64,000 nt of DNA from contig JAEYNY010000135.1 of the NCBI GenBank assembly GCA_023412275.1, forward strand, positions 23,152 to 87,151, in the 5' to 3' direction. The stretch's first letter is position 1. Each line of letters opens with the position of its first letter. Positions 40,701-47,400 of this stretch are shown here, piece after piece. This DNA is from Bacillota bacterium (GTDB lineage Bacteria; Bacillota; Clostridia; Acetivibrionales; DSM-1351). Below the pieces are notes generated by a model that did not search any database, was not told where the DNA came from, and saw only the letters and a list, made by a program, of their open reading frames with translations. Both the position numbers and the translations under genes were made by a program.

Positions 40701-42444
40701 TCCTTCAAAAAACATAGTCATTGACAGTATACCAAGATTGATAAACGGAAAAACCGACTATAGAGCTTTGAACGAAATAGCTAATGATTTTAAGGATGTA
40801 GACAAAAAAAAGCTACCCAGAGATGAAGTTGAGCAAAAAATATATGAGATATGGGAGGGTATCCTTGGTACTAGCCAATTTGATATTGAAACAAGTTTCT
40901 TTTACCTTGGCGGTAATTCTCTTAACCTCATGAAACTGGTTTCTGATTTAAATACTGCTTTCAATGTAAGTATACCGCTGGGTACTCTGTTTACAAATAA
41001 CACAATTGAAATGCAATCGGCGATTATCAAAAAATGGTCACCTGATGGTTCAGATAACATAATATTGCCTGCTGAAAACAGAGAATATTATCCTTTATCA
41101 TTTGTACAAAAAGGGTTTTATATTCTGGATTTACTTTATAAAGACAATACAATGTACAATATTTCAGAGATTGTAGAATTGGAGGGCGATTTAGATTTAG
41201 CCTTGATTCAAGGTATTTTTGACAATCTGATTGAAAGGCATGAGAGCTTAAGAACCGCTTTTGTCAGTGTAGATGGGGTACCGGTACAAAAAATAATGGA
41301 AAAGGTGGATTTTCAGATTGAATTCATTGAAAAAGGGTCTGAAAACATTGAAAGTACATTACAAAAGTTAATCAGGCCATTTAACCTTAGTAAACCGCCT
41401 CTGATTAGAGTGGGAATTGTCAAACTGGAAAATAAAAGACATCTTTTAGTTATAGACATGCATCACATAATTACTGATGCAATATCTATCGGAATTATAA
41501 TCAGGGATTTTTTGAGTATATACCAGCAAAAAGAACTGCCGAAATTGAAGCTGCAATATAAGGACTATGCTGTCTGGCAAGAAAGTTCAATATTTCAGGA
41601 TAAATTAAAAAAACAGGAAGCATACTGGTTATCCCGTTTTAAGGGGGTTATCCCACAGCTGGATCTGCCAATTGATTTTGAAAGACCGCCGGTTCAGACT
41701 TATGGAGGAGCCAGTGTGGATTTTGAACTGGATAAGGAAGAGGTCTCTTTGTTGAGAAAGCTTAGTGTTGACTTGGATTCCACATTATACACAGTATTAC
41801 TGACTATTTTTAACGTTTTTCTTTATAAAATAACCAGACAGACGGATATAATTCTGGGAACCCCGGTTTCAGGGCGTACTACTGGAGACGTTGAAAATCT
41901 GGTAGGAATGTTTGTAAATACAGTCATCCTCAGAAATAAACTGGAACGTACCCAATCATTTGAGGAAGTATTTTCTGAAATAAAACTGAATACTGTGACA
42001 GCATTCAGTAATCAGGAGTATCCTTTTAATGAGCTAGTCAAAAGGGTATGTTCAAAAAGGGATTTAAGCCGAAATCCTATTTTTAATGTAATGTTCCAGT
42101 TGCAGGATTTTGAAGTCCCAAGGGTAAGTGTGGATGGTCTGAAGATAAAACCATTTGAAAGAAGCATAAATTCAAATTTTGATATGACTTTTTCCATAAC
42201 TGATACGGGTGAAACCATTAAAGTTGCTATTATTTATAATATCAGTTTGTTCAAAAGTGAGACTGTGGAAAAGTGGAAGACATATTTTATTGAAATTCTT
42301 AACCGGATTTTAGCTGATAGAACTATTAAATTAACAGATATACAGGACTTTAAAGATGATAAAGACTACGAAGATATAAAATCCATTGAAAGTGACTTTG
42401 AAGTACCATTTGCCATTGATATTGATTTTGATTTTGATAATTAA
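28792..42444 (+). CDS. Giant hybrid PKS-NRPS: KS-AT-KR-ACP-C-A(Ser)-T-E-C-A(Gly)-T-C
   Basis: 4550 residues. KS Cys180; AT with FAGQGSQ and GYSFGE (Ser627), YAMHS motif; KR Tyr1324; ACP Ser1478. C1 with HHIISDG (His1658/1659, Asp1663). A1 pocket D-V-W-H-I-S-L-I-D-K = serine; T1 Ser2524. Epimerase from about 2578 with HHLVVDG (His2702/2703, Asp2707) and GHGRE, giving D-Ser. C2 starts LSPMQEGILFH, the type that accepts D-residues, with HHILMDG (His3184/3185, Asp3189). A2 pocket D-I-L-Q-I-G-V-V-W-K = glycine type; T2 Ser4043. A last C domain (4100-4520) has HHIITDA, with Ala4230 in place of Gly, and no A domain after it. The protein ends in the acidic-aromatic tail IDIDFDFDN. The product step is ketide, D-Ser, Gly. 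The last C domain probably works with the next NRPS subunit (43695). Confidence 0.95.
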   Translation: MNKVEYSGNEIAVIGMSGRFPRADNISELWDNLKVGKECITFFSKEELLSAGIDIHEIENPNYIKAHGYLEEAEKFDNDFFGYSNIEALVMDPQIRMLHEVVWEALEDAGYNPETYKKPIGLYVGASDNLYWQIVSSFSKDDSVSQGFGTFLLNNKDFIATQIAYKLNLKGPVIDLSTACSTSLVGIHMACQALLSGECDIALAGGVTISLPLKKGYMYEKDMVMSSDGHCRAFDEAGSGFVEGSGAGVVALKLLEDALNDGDDIYAVIKGSAINNDGNRKVGYTAPSIEGQAEVIRLAHRVAEVEPSTISYIETHGTGTRLGDVVEIEALRQAFGKQEKNYCALGTIKSSVGHLDFAAGVTGFIKTALMLKHKLIPPVVNFNTPNSQLNLENSPFYINKELIDWKKEDTQLRAGVSSFGIGGTNAHIVLEEAPEALNEPQQVEKWNVLALSARSPQALDRMTDNLAHYLEENPDVNPADVAYTLHTGRKLFKYRRTLVFNGINNAIDALKAKDNRNIKTFYSEKDKKSVIFMFAGQGSQYVSMGLELYEKEPVFRMAFDNCRVILKGLVDFDIKDVLYPVKENEQEAQLKINQTELTQLVIFVFEYSLTKLLIHWGIKPDAMIGYSFGEYTAALISGVFSLEDALELIVARGKLMKSLNTGAMLSVPLTETELMPLINEFNYSDTLRVSIAIINGFSCIVSGSSESIDTFDKYMKQKRYLCMKVPVSYAMHSPELAPIVEEFKRKVQSITLNKHSIPYISGLTGTWITGEQVTDPEYWARHLIQPIRFSDGMEKLLEDSDTVFIEVGPGRDLSVLLNRFIEKEPERILNTVRVQHDGKSDIYFLLNKLAQLWRCGIKINWKNFYGAEKRQHVNLPTYPFEGKRFWIDSNPKDVFRNEKTISLYKKENIAEWFYVPQWVRSTPGYKGKSNSSQWLIFRDTLGVSDEIINDFTKKEINVVTVTMGKAYERVDKSSFIIDPAQSGDYERLFNEITAAGITIEKIAHFWGVDSIGTEECQMASFDCAQDAGLYSILKIAKALAKLEMHKEIRLDVITNNVHVVTGEETTYPEKSTALAASIVIPQEYSYIKSRCIDIVVPEGHKKGRSNLLKQLWAELLSESPDRVVAYRSGFRWVMKYEQVKLEEQIKNDIPFKTQGVYLITGGLGGVGYALAEHIVKEYKAKVVLTGRTVLPEREKWDWWLENHPQEDKISDRIRKILALENYGTDILIFDAVDVSHEEKMKYVVDRAEEELGAITGIIHSAGVLDGNSFSLINDLDLAECKTQFNSKVYGLLVLERIFRDKETDFCVLMSSIASVLGGLGHVAYSAANLFMDYFVQKINSFGDKNWKSVCWSEWQKDNASNEKITIGATIAELSMSPDEAIDAFERILAFGGQGQIVCSPGDLQQRLNQWVKPNYTDPEESVKSSNIHKTYYTRPSLSNSYVEPQSQIEKELADIWKDLFRISEVGILDDFFELGGDSLKAITVINNIYKKFEVELPLTDFFKFSTIEKLGAYLTASDKKAYIPINKVDEKEYYALSSAQKRLYFINQYDPSLTTYNMSGIFVLEGDIDEIHFEKVFNCLIQRHDSLRTSFVMKESEPVQIIHNQIDFKIEFHECNENQVDNIINDFIKPFDLSKAPLIRVALIRLTDGKYIFIYDMHHIISDGISMNILINDFISLYNGEKLKPLKMQYRDFSEWQNNLYKENVDDVQEKYWLNRFSGEIPVLNMPTDYNRPAVQSYEGAHIYFVLDKSRTGKLNDLAAENGVTLFMVLLAAYNVLLNQYTGQEEIIVGTPVAGRQHVDLQDIIGVFVNTLPLLNHPKGSKSFVQFLEEVKQSTLEAFDNQSYQFEQLVDKLNIPKDISRNPLFDTMLVLQNTGNMLDTLNASGKLRFSEYSHKNNMSKFDIMLTAFEDKGEITFEFEYSTMLFKEDTIKNLYKHFINILEDICEAPHKELREIKILSKEEQDIITSTFNATACDYIKDKNVIDVFEENATLIPQNIAVMYNNKSWTYGQLNERSNQLAHYLRSLGIGNDTIVGLMVRRSFEMMVGIYAILKAGGAYLPIDPEYPEARIDYMIKDSGIEYILTDRNTVASPDIKGKIIYLDDDYSKESKTNPVNITQPNSLAYVIYTSGSTGNPKGAMIEHTSLMNRLIWMQKNTPINQGDVVLQKTTFSFDVSVWELLWWGMQGAAVCLLENEGEKNPQSIVEAIYNNKVTILHFVPSMFNAFLSYLDTCSVAYKLNSLKHIITSGEALTLDMVNRFNYIFRNNTGVRLVNLYGPTEATIDVSYFNCPRDTTGIQSIPIGKPIDNIRLYITNKDGRLQPIGVPGELCIGGVGLARGYLNKELLTKETFIFNPFLSGERLYKTGDLAKWNEDGNIEYLGRIDNQVKIRGFRIELGEIESALRKIDGITDSVVIDVDDETGKSLCAYIVTGKEISPNHLRTALGSVLPDYMVPSYYVTIERIPLTANGKLDRKALPKPNKVLVRKTYVPPENNTQMVLCQIWGDVLGIDRVGTLDNFFEIGGDSIKALQILARLYQHGLQFTIKNLFKYPTVKELSSHVKSLVYETGKGFEAGELPLTPIQKLFFEKSGEQNHHFNQSVMILNKDGFSVEALKNALNGIIKHHDAIRMVYNMQENRIIQYNNDESANLYDFYEYTLNDSEYIKTIEEQCEFLQSSINLSTGPLVKVGLFHTLTGEYLAIIIHHLVVDGVSWRILLEDLKLAYDQSLKGNKIVLPSKTASFQQWAKELKEHADSESVYKNVQYWRDILNVSVPKLPRDYKISETRRNKYREAVSITFTCDETNDLLKNIHNTYHTKIEDILLAGLGMALKSWSGNDKALIALEGHGREELLQGLPIARTVGWFTSLYPVLLDMGSVNKLSYYLRMIKENLRKIPNGGIEFGLYQYIRNRGEEEQSFESLEPEIMFNYLGQFDKELVSDYFEVAQQSCGKEVSPEGTPWYALDINCITIDGALKVTASFDKNEYKSETISNLMEAYKACLQEIILHCKTQKQELGSPADFKLDMPLESFDKLTESVYSNIKWNNEKERIIQDIYKLSPMQEGILFHAVSSDSETYFQQCAFDISGKLDINLLEKSLNEIVKRYDILRTVFVYEGLSNPLQVVLKERMISVLYEDISAMDDHGKHEYYKAFKKLERETGFDVTRDSLIKMSVLYWGDGQYKLIWSFHHILMDGWCLSILFGELLKRYTCFYGKTKLEFPQITSYRNYIEWLQKNDENSALQYWGEYLQGYSTQALLPQRNRREDQSYQQMQFNMNLDEECIRKIEDMSKRYHVTQNTVIQSVWGILLQKYTGNEDVVFGAVVSGRPAEIENIENMLGLFINTIPVRISTQAQTRFSELVMARQDEALESEQYSYISLSKVQAASELKQGLFDHIIIYENYPLGQNASEAAGYDSTGFIVEGVEAFEQTNYDLNIIVNSANGIEIDFRYNANVYEEWLIEQLARHLETIIKQVSDNFEINIEDIDLLQEEERQQLLCEFNDTYCDYSRGATIIDLFEKQVGLTPEATALIFHNEVLTYRELNECSNRLAHYLRRLGFKPNMVAGIMLKRSFDMMIAIVGILKAGGAYLPIDPELPEERISYMLEDCDGKFLLVDNQKSISQDFKGQVININESEKEPNYNPEKVNLPSDLAYVIYTSGSTGKPKGVMLEHKAVNNFITGMIRKIDFSAGKTILALTTISFDIFVLETILALTKGLKVVIADEQSQKDIGMVCELIRKNNIDMVQMTPSRAQLFLSDKKWSNYLTSLKEIIIGGEPFTENLLGYLEGFKGVKVYNVYGPTETTVWSTIKELTGQKQVNIGNPIANTQIYILNSKKQLVPKGVKGELYIGGDGLARGYISNNKLTEEKFIQNPFNPNERIYKTGDISKWLYNGEIQCYGRMDHQIKIMGYRIELGEIEHQISKHELVSDVVVSKITTLSNTDSLVSFIVVKDEGQKEELINSLNEFLTHSLPAYMIPSKNIVIDSIPRLINGKTDYRALNEIANDFKDVDKKKLPRDEVEQKIYEIWEGILGTSQFDIETSFFYLGGNSLNLMKLVSDLNTAFNVSIPLGTLFTNNTIEMQSAIIKKWSPDGSDNIILPAENREYYPLSFVQKGFYILDLLYKDNTMYNISEIVELEGDLDLALIQGIFDNLIERHESLRTAFVSVDGVPVQKIMEKVDFQIEFIEKGSENIESTLQKLIRPFNLSKPPLIRVGIVKLENKRHLLVIDMHHIITDAISIGIIIRDFLSIYQQKELPKLKLQYKDYAVWQESSIFQDKLKKQEAYWLSRFKGVIPQLDLPIDFERPPVQTYGGASVDFELDKEEVSLLRKLSVDLDSTLYTVLLTIFNVFLYKITRQTDIILGTPVSGRTTGDVENLVGMFVNTVILRNKLERTQSFEEVFSEIKLNTVTAFSNQEYPFNELVKRVCSKRDLSRNPIFNVMFQLQDFEVPRVSVDGLKIKPFERSINSNFDMTFSITDTGETIKVAIIYNISLFKSETVEKWKTYFIEILNRILADRTIKLTDIQDFKDDKDYEDIKSIESDFEVPFAIDIDFDFDN

Positions 42445-42499
42445 AAAATTAAGTGAGCTATTGGGCAAGATATAGGAATTATTCTTGTTCTGATAAGAA

Positions 42500-42509
42500 A
42501 AGGAGGGGG
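42500..42509 (+). promoter_or_regulatory. Strong ribosome binding site before the U32-family gene
   Basis: AAGGAGGGGG lies 10 bases before the ATG at 42520, inside a 75-base gap. It is the longest purine-rich site in the window and suggests efficient separate translation of this small enzyme between two giant synthetase genes. Confidence 0.6.
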
Positions 42510-42519
42510 ATTTAATTTT

Positions 42520-43683
42520 ATGATTAAGTATTTTAGTATGCCAGCAGATTTTAAAAACGAAACGATAGACGGTTATCATAAACTTAATCAACAGTATGAC
42601 CATGCTAAGGTAGCCGAGACGTATGGAAGTTTAACAAAAGGCAAAATCGTTGGTTCGGGAAGACTGGTGGAACAAATGCTCGAAACGGATTTTGTGGATT
42701 TATATAACTATATAAAGTATTCAAGACAGCACAATATTGACTTTAATTATACTTTGAATGCTACACACATGCACAACATGGAATTCAGTGAGGATGGGAT
42801 ACGTGAACTGAAAACATTTCTATGGAATTTATATGAGACAGGTGTAAGAAAATTAACCATTGCACTTCCTCCTTTGATTGAAATAATAAAATCCATGAAA
42901 TTGGATTTTGAAATTAAAGCGTCCTGCCTTTGTCAGATTACAAATGTAAATAAGGCTATGTATTATAAAAGACTGGGCGTAAACAGAATCGTTCCGGATG
43001 AATCAATTAACAGGAAGTTTCACGTACTGGAAAGGATCAGCAAGTCCTTTGGGGAGAATGTTGAGGTTATAGCAAACCAGATATGTGCAATAAACTGTGT
43101 ATACCGTATGTTCCATTATAATATGGTATCTGAAAATCCCTTTGGGAATGTAAGCAATACTAGCATAAACTATTACGAACACAGGTGTATTCGGCAGAGA
43201 TATGAGGATATAAGCAACCTTCTCAAGCTTTCATGGATTAGACCTGAGGACCTCAATTTGTATACCGACATAGGGATAAACAGATTTAAAATACAGGGAA
43301 GACATACCTTTATGAAGGGTGGAGATCCTGTTAAAACAGTTTCATATTATTTCAAAGAGGATTATGACGGTAATTTAATGGACTTGCTAAATATGTTTTC
43401 AACACTAAACAATTTCAATGCTTATTTGGATAATAAGAAACTTGATGGCTTTATAAAACCATTTTACGAGAAAGAAGAGTTCTGCAAAAATGATTGCCAG
43501 GAGTGCAATTATTGCGAGGCATACATAAAGAAAGCTGTAGACATGGACAAGACAATTGCCATGAAAGAACTATACGATAAATTTTATAACGAATATGACC
43601 AATTCAACAGGTGTGTAAACAGTGTCAATGTGAAGGAATCCGGCGGTAACAATGATGTTGATATAGAATTTGATTTTATGTGA
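42520..43683 (+). CDS. Peptidase-U32-family protein, candidate iron-sulphur tailoring enzyme
   Basis: 387 residues. The TIM-barrel-like pattern and the segment RPEDLNLYTDIGINRFKIQGR match the U32 family (UbiU/UbiV, TrhP, RlhA, PrtC-like proteins). Cysteines: 136, 138, 189, 193, 223, then CKNDCQECNYC at 322-332 (Cx3Cx2Cx2C) and 365. Studied U32 members bind a 4Fe-4S cluster by four cysteines, and UbiU/UbiV and others take part in oxygen-independent hydroxylation; proteolysis is not established for most. Inside an NRPS/PKS gene series an oxygen-independent hydroxylation or a related change to a carrier-bound residue is plausible, but the reaction is not known. The C-terminus DVDIEFDFM resembles the tail of the preceding megasynthase. 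The next gene starts 11 bases after its stop. Confidence 0.85.
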   Translation: MIKYFSMPADFKNETIDGYHKLNQQYDHAKVAETYGSLTKGKIVGSGRLVEQMLETDFVDLYNYIKYSRQHNIDFNYTLNATHMHNMEFSEDGIRELKTFLWNLYETGVRKLTIALPPLIEIIKSMKLDFEIKASCLCQITNVNKAMYYKRLGVNRIVPDESINRKFHVLERISKSFGENVEVIANQICAINCVYRMFHYNMVSENPFGNVSNTSINYYEHRCIRQRYEDISNLLKLSWIRPEDLNLYTDIGINRFKIQGRHTFMKGGDPVKTVSYYFKEDYDGNLMDLLNMFSTLNNFNAYLDNKKLDGFIKPFYEKEEFCKNDCQECNYCEAYIKKAVDMDKTIAMKELYDKFYNEYDQFNRCVNSVNVKESGGNNDVDIEFDFM

Positions 43684-43694
43684 GGTAAAATACT

Positions 43695-44430
43695 GTGAAT
43701 GATAATAGGATTTTAGAAACAACTGAATTTGAAAATGCAAAAGAATACTGGTTGAAGAAACTGGAAGCATTATCTGTGGAAACAGAAATAATCGCAGAAG
43801 CTCCAAGGTCTGCACGTTATGAGAGCTGCACCAGTAGTTTTGATTTAAGTGGCAAAATATATGAAAAATTACTCCAGATATCAAAAGGCAATGATTTATC
43901 AATGTTTGTTATACTTCTGGAATGTTTTAAAATCTTATTTTATAAAACTTCAGGTATAAATGATATCTCTATTTCAGTTCCTGTTTATAAAAAAGCTGAT
44001 TGTAGATTCAATAAATATGTTATCATACGCGATTTTGTTGAAGGCGGCTTATCAGTAAAGGATTTACTATTATCCATAAAACAAACAGTTACGGAAGCAT
44101 ATAAGTATCAATATTATCCTGTAGACAGAATCATAAATGAAATTGATCATGAAAAAACCGATTGTATAACCAGATATTTGTTTATGATGGAAGATATACA
44201 TGACTTGGAGCTTTTGAATGACATAAAAAGAAACAGTATACATAATGACATTGCAGTTACAGTTAAAAAGGAAATAGAAAAACTGTCGGTTTCTATTGTT
44301 TACAATTCAATCATTTACACGGACAGAACAATTTATGCTATCTTTAATTCTTTTGGTAATATATTGAGCCAGATGTTAGATAATCTCAATATGTACATAA
44401 AAGATATTGAGTTGGTCAATGACACTGAAA
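43695..44430 (+). other. N-terminal half condensation domain (C-lobe only)
   Basis: It starts at the FENAKEYWLKKLEAL position typical of the middle of a C domain and continues to the C-A linker. The catalytic HHxxxDG lobe is absent. The upstream DNA is filled by the U32 gene, so this is not a frameshifted longer gene. Confidence 0.75.
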
Positions 44431-47400
44431 AAAATAACATTCTGGAATGTCTCAGCGGAAATGTGAGACAAGACAAAATAGAACTTACCCTTATTGACAT
44501 GGTGAAAGAGCAGGTTAAAAAAACTCCTGATAAAACTGCACTGAAGTTTGTCAGCTTCTCCGGTGATAAAGAAAGAAGCATTACTTACAAGTCATTATAT
44601 AGTAAATCTAACCATATGGCTGAGGTACTGAACTCAGAGGGGTACGGTACTGGCCACATAATAGGTATAATAGGTGATAGAACAATTGAAACCGTCATAA
44701 GTATGCTCGCGGTTCTACAAGCAGGAGCATGTTTTCTTGTTCTGAATCCTAACCTTCCAAAAGACAGGTTGGAGTACATTATAAAAGACAGTAATATTCA
44801 AGTTCTTTTAGTCACAACCCAGCAAAAAACAGGAATTGATTTCGAAGGTACTGTTATAGAATTATCTGATTATGAACAGATTCCTGAACTTAGTTCAGAA
44901 AACAAAAACCAGGTAAAACCCGGTGATTTAGCCTATATAATATATACCTCAGGCTCTACCGGTAACCCCAAGGGTGTTCTTATAGAACACCAATCAATCG
45001 TAAATACAATAACATGGAGAAGAAATTGTTACAGCTTTGATCAGCAGGATGTGATACTCCAAATACCTTCATTTTCATTTGACAGCTCTATAGAAGATTT
45101 ATTTACTCCTTTATCATCAGGATCATCCATTATTCTTATTGAAGAGGAGCATAAACTGAATATTGAGCATTTGAAAAGAGTACTATTAAATAACCCGGTT
45201 ACACATTTTCTTATAACCCCAAGCTATTATAAGCTTTTTTTAAGTCAGCTAAAGGATTATCTGACATCGTTAAGAGTAGTAACCGTAGCAGGTGAAAGCT
45301 TTTCAACAGATCTGGTCAGTGAGCATTTCAAGGCTTTTGGAAATGTAAGGTTAATTAATGAGTACGGCCCCACTGAAAACAGTGTTTGCAGCACTTTCTT
45401 TGAGCTGAAGGAAGGATGCCAGAAAATATTAATAGGTAAACCTATCGACAATGTTACTTGCCTGATATTAAACCATGAAGGAAAACTTAATCCTGTTGCA
45501 ATACCCGGAGAACTGTGTCTGGCAGGAATTGGACTTGCCAGAGGATATATGAATAATCCTTCCTTAACACAAGAGCGTTTTGTAAACAGTTCGTACATAG
45601 AGGGAAAGAGGATATACCGTACAGGGGACATCGCTGTTTGTGAAGACGATGGAAATATAAGATTTCTGGGACGAATTGACCATCAGATAAAAATACGGGG
45701 TTACAGAATTGAATTAGGCGAAATTGAAGCACAAATAAGGAATTTCCAAGGAATAAATGATGTAGTAGCCGTTGTTAAGGAAGACAGTAATAAAGAAAAA
45801 ATATTAACTGCTTTTATTACTTCCGACATAAGGATATACACAAATAAACTAAAGGAGTTTTTGTCAGGTTTCCTGCCTTATTATATGGTTCCGGAACAAA
45901 TTACTCAAATAGAAGAAATTCCTCTTACGCAGCATGGAAAAATTGACAGAAAAGCTCTACTGAAAATAAACCATAATGACCGAAGAGAATTGGTTTTGCC
46001 TGAGAACTCCATGGAAAGGAAACTTGTAGATTTATGGGCAGAGGTACTTGGCAGGGACAAATCTGAGATTGGCGTAGTGGATAGCTTTTTTGAACTTGGG
46101 GGTCATTCACTAAGTGCTGTTATTTTAATAGAGAGGTTGAAGAAGGAATTCAACCAGGATATACAATTGCTAGATTTTATCCAGAAATCTTCCATAAGAG
46201 ATACTGCAACATATATTATGGACTCAAAGCAAGAGGATTATATAAAAATTTTACCGGCACAAGAAAAAGAGTATTACCCTCTTTCTTCCGCACAGAAGAG
46301 GTTTTATCTGCTGCAAAGTATTGAGCCGGACAGTACTGCTCACAATATGCCAATAGTTGTTGAAATAGAAGGAGAAGTACACCGGGATAAACTTGAGGAT
46401 ACCTTAATAAAGATGATAGAAAGGCATGAAGTGCTCAGGACTTCATTTGAAGTCATAGGACAAAGCCCCATGCAGAAGGTACACGATAACTTTAGTTTCT
46501 CCATGGAATATTATGAGGAAAGAGAAGAAGGGTCAAATGAAATCGTAACCAATTTTGTACAGCCATTTCGATTGGATTGTGCACCTTTGATAAGGGCATG
46601 CCTTATAAAAATAGAAGCTAAAAAGTATATTTTTTGCATAGACATGCATCACATAGTTTCTGACGGTGTTTCTACAGAGATTTTTATTAATGAATTTTCT
46701 GAAATATATTCAGATAAGGTTTTGGAACCGTTAAAGGTTACTTATAAGGATTATGTTGAATGGCAGCAGAGCGTTGAATATAAAAATCGAATAAAAAATC
46801 AGGAAGAGTACTGGCAGGGAAAATTTGAAGGAGAGATTCCTGCAGTAAACCTTCCCTATGATTTTATAAGACCGGGCAAGCAGAGCTTTGAAGGAGCCAG
46901 CTTAAGCTTTGAAATTGACTCTCATGCTACAGATGGGCTTAAAAATCTTGCACTAAGTGAAAATGCAACATTATTTGTAGTACTGCTATCTATTTATGAG
47001 GTGTTTATTTACAAAATTACTAATCAGGATGATATTATTGTAGGTACAGCAACAGCCGGAAGAAACCATGCTGATTTACAAAATATTATAGGTAACTTTG
47101 TAAATATCCTGGCTTTGAGAAACAGAATCAATAATGATATGTCTTTCAGGGAATTTCTTGGTTTGGTTAAAAAGGAGACCTTTGAGGCATTTCAAAATCA
47201 AGATTATCAATTTGATGATCTTGTAGACCTGCTTTCAGTAAAGAGGGACAGCAGCAGAAATCCAATATTTGATATTATGTTTATTCTTCATAATATGAAA
47301 AGAGGAGATGCCGAAAATCCCGAATTTGATATCAGAGCGTATAATTTCATTCATAAAAAGGCTCAGGTTGATTTGAAGTTACAAGGGACTGAAGATAATA

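Noticed and set aside
43695..44430. Frameshift as the reason for the missing N-lobe of the C domain
   Set aside because: The upstream bases encode the intact U32 protein, and no HHxxxDG-type sequence is present in another frame nearby.
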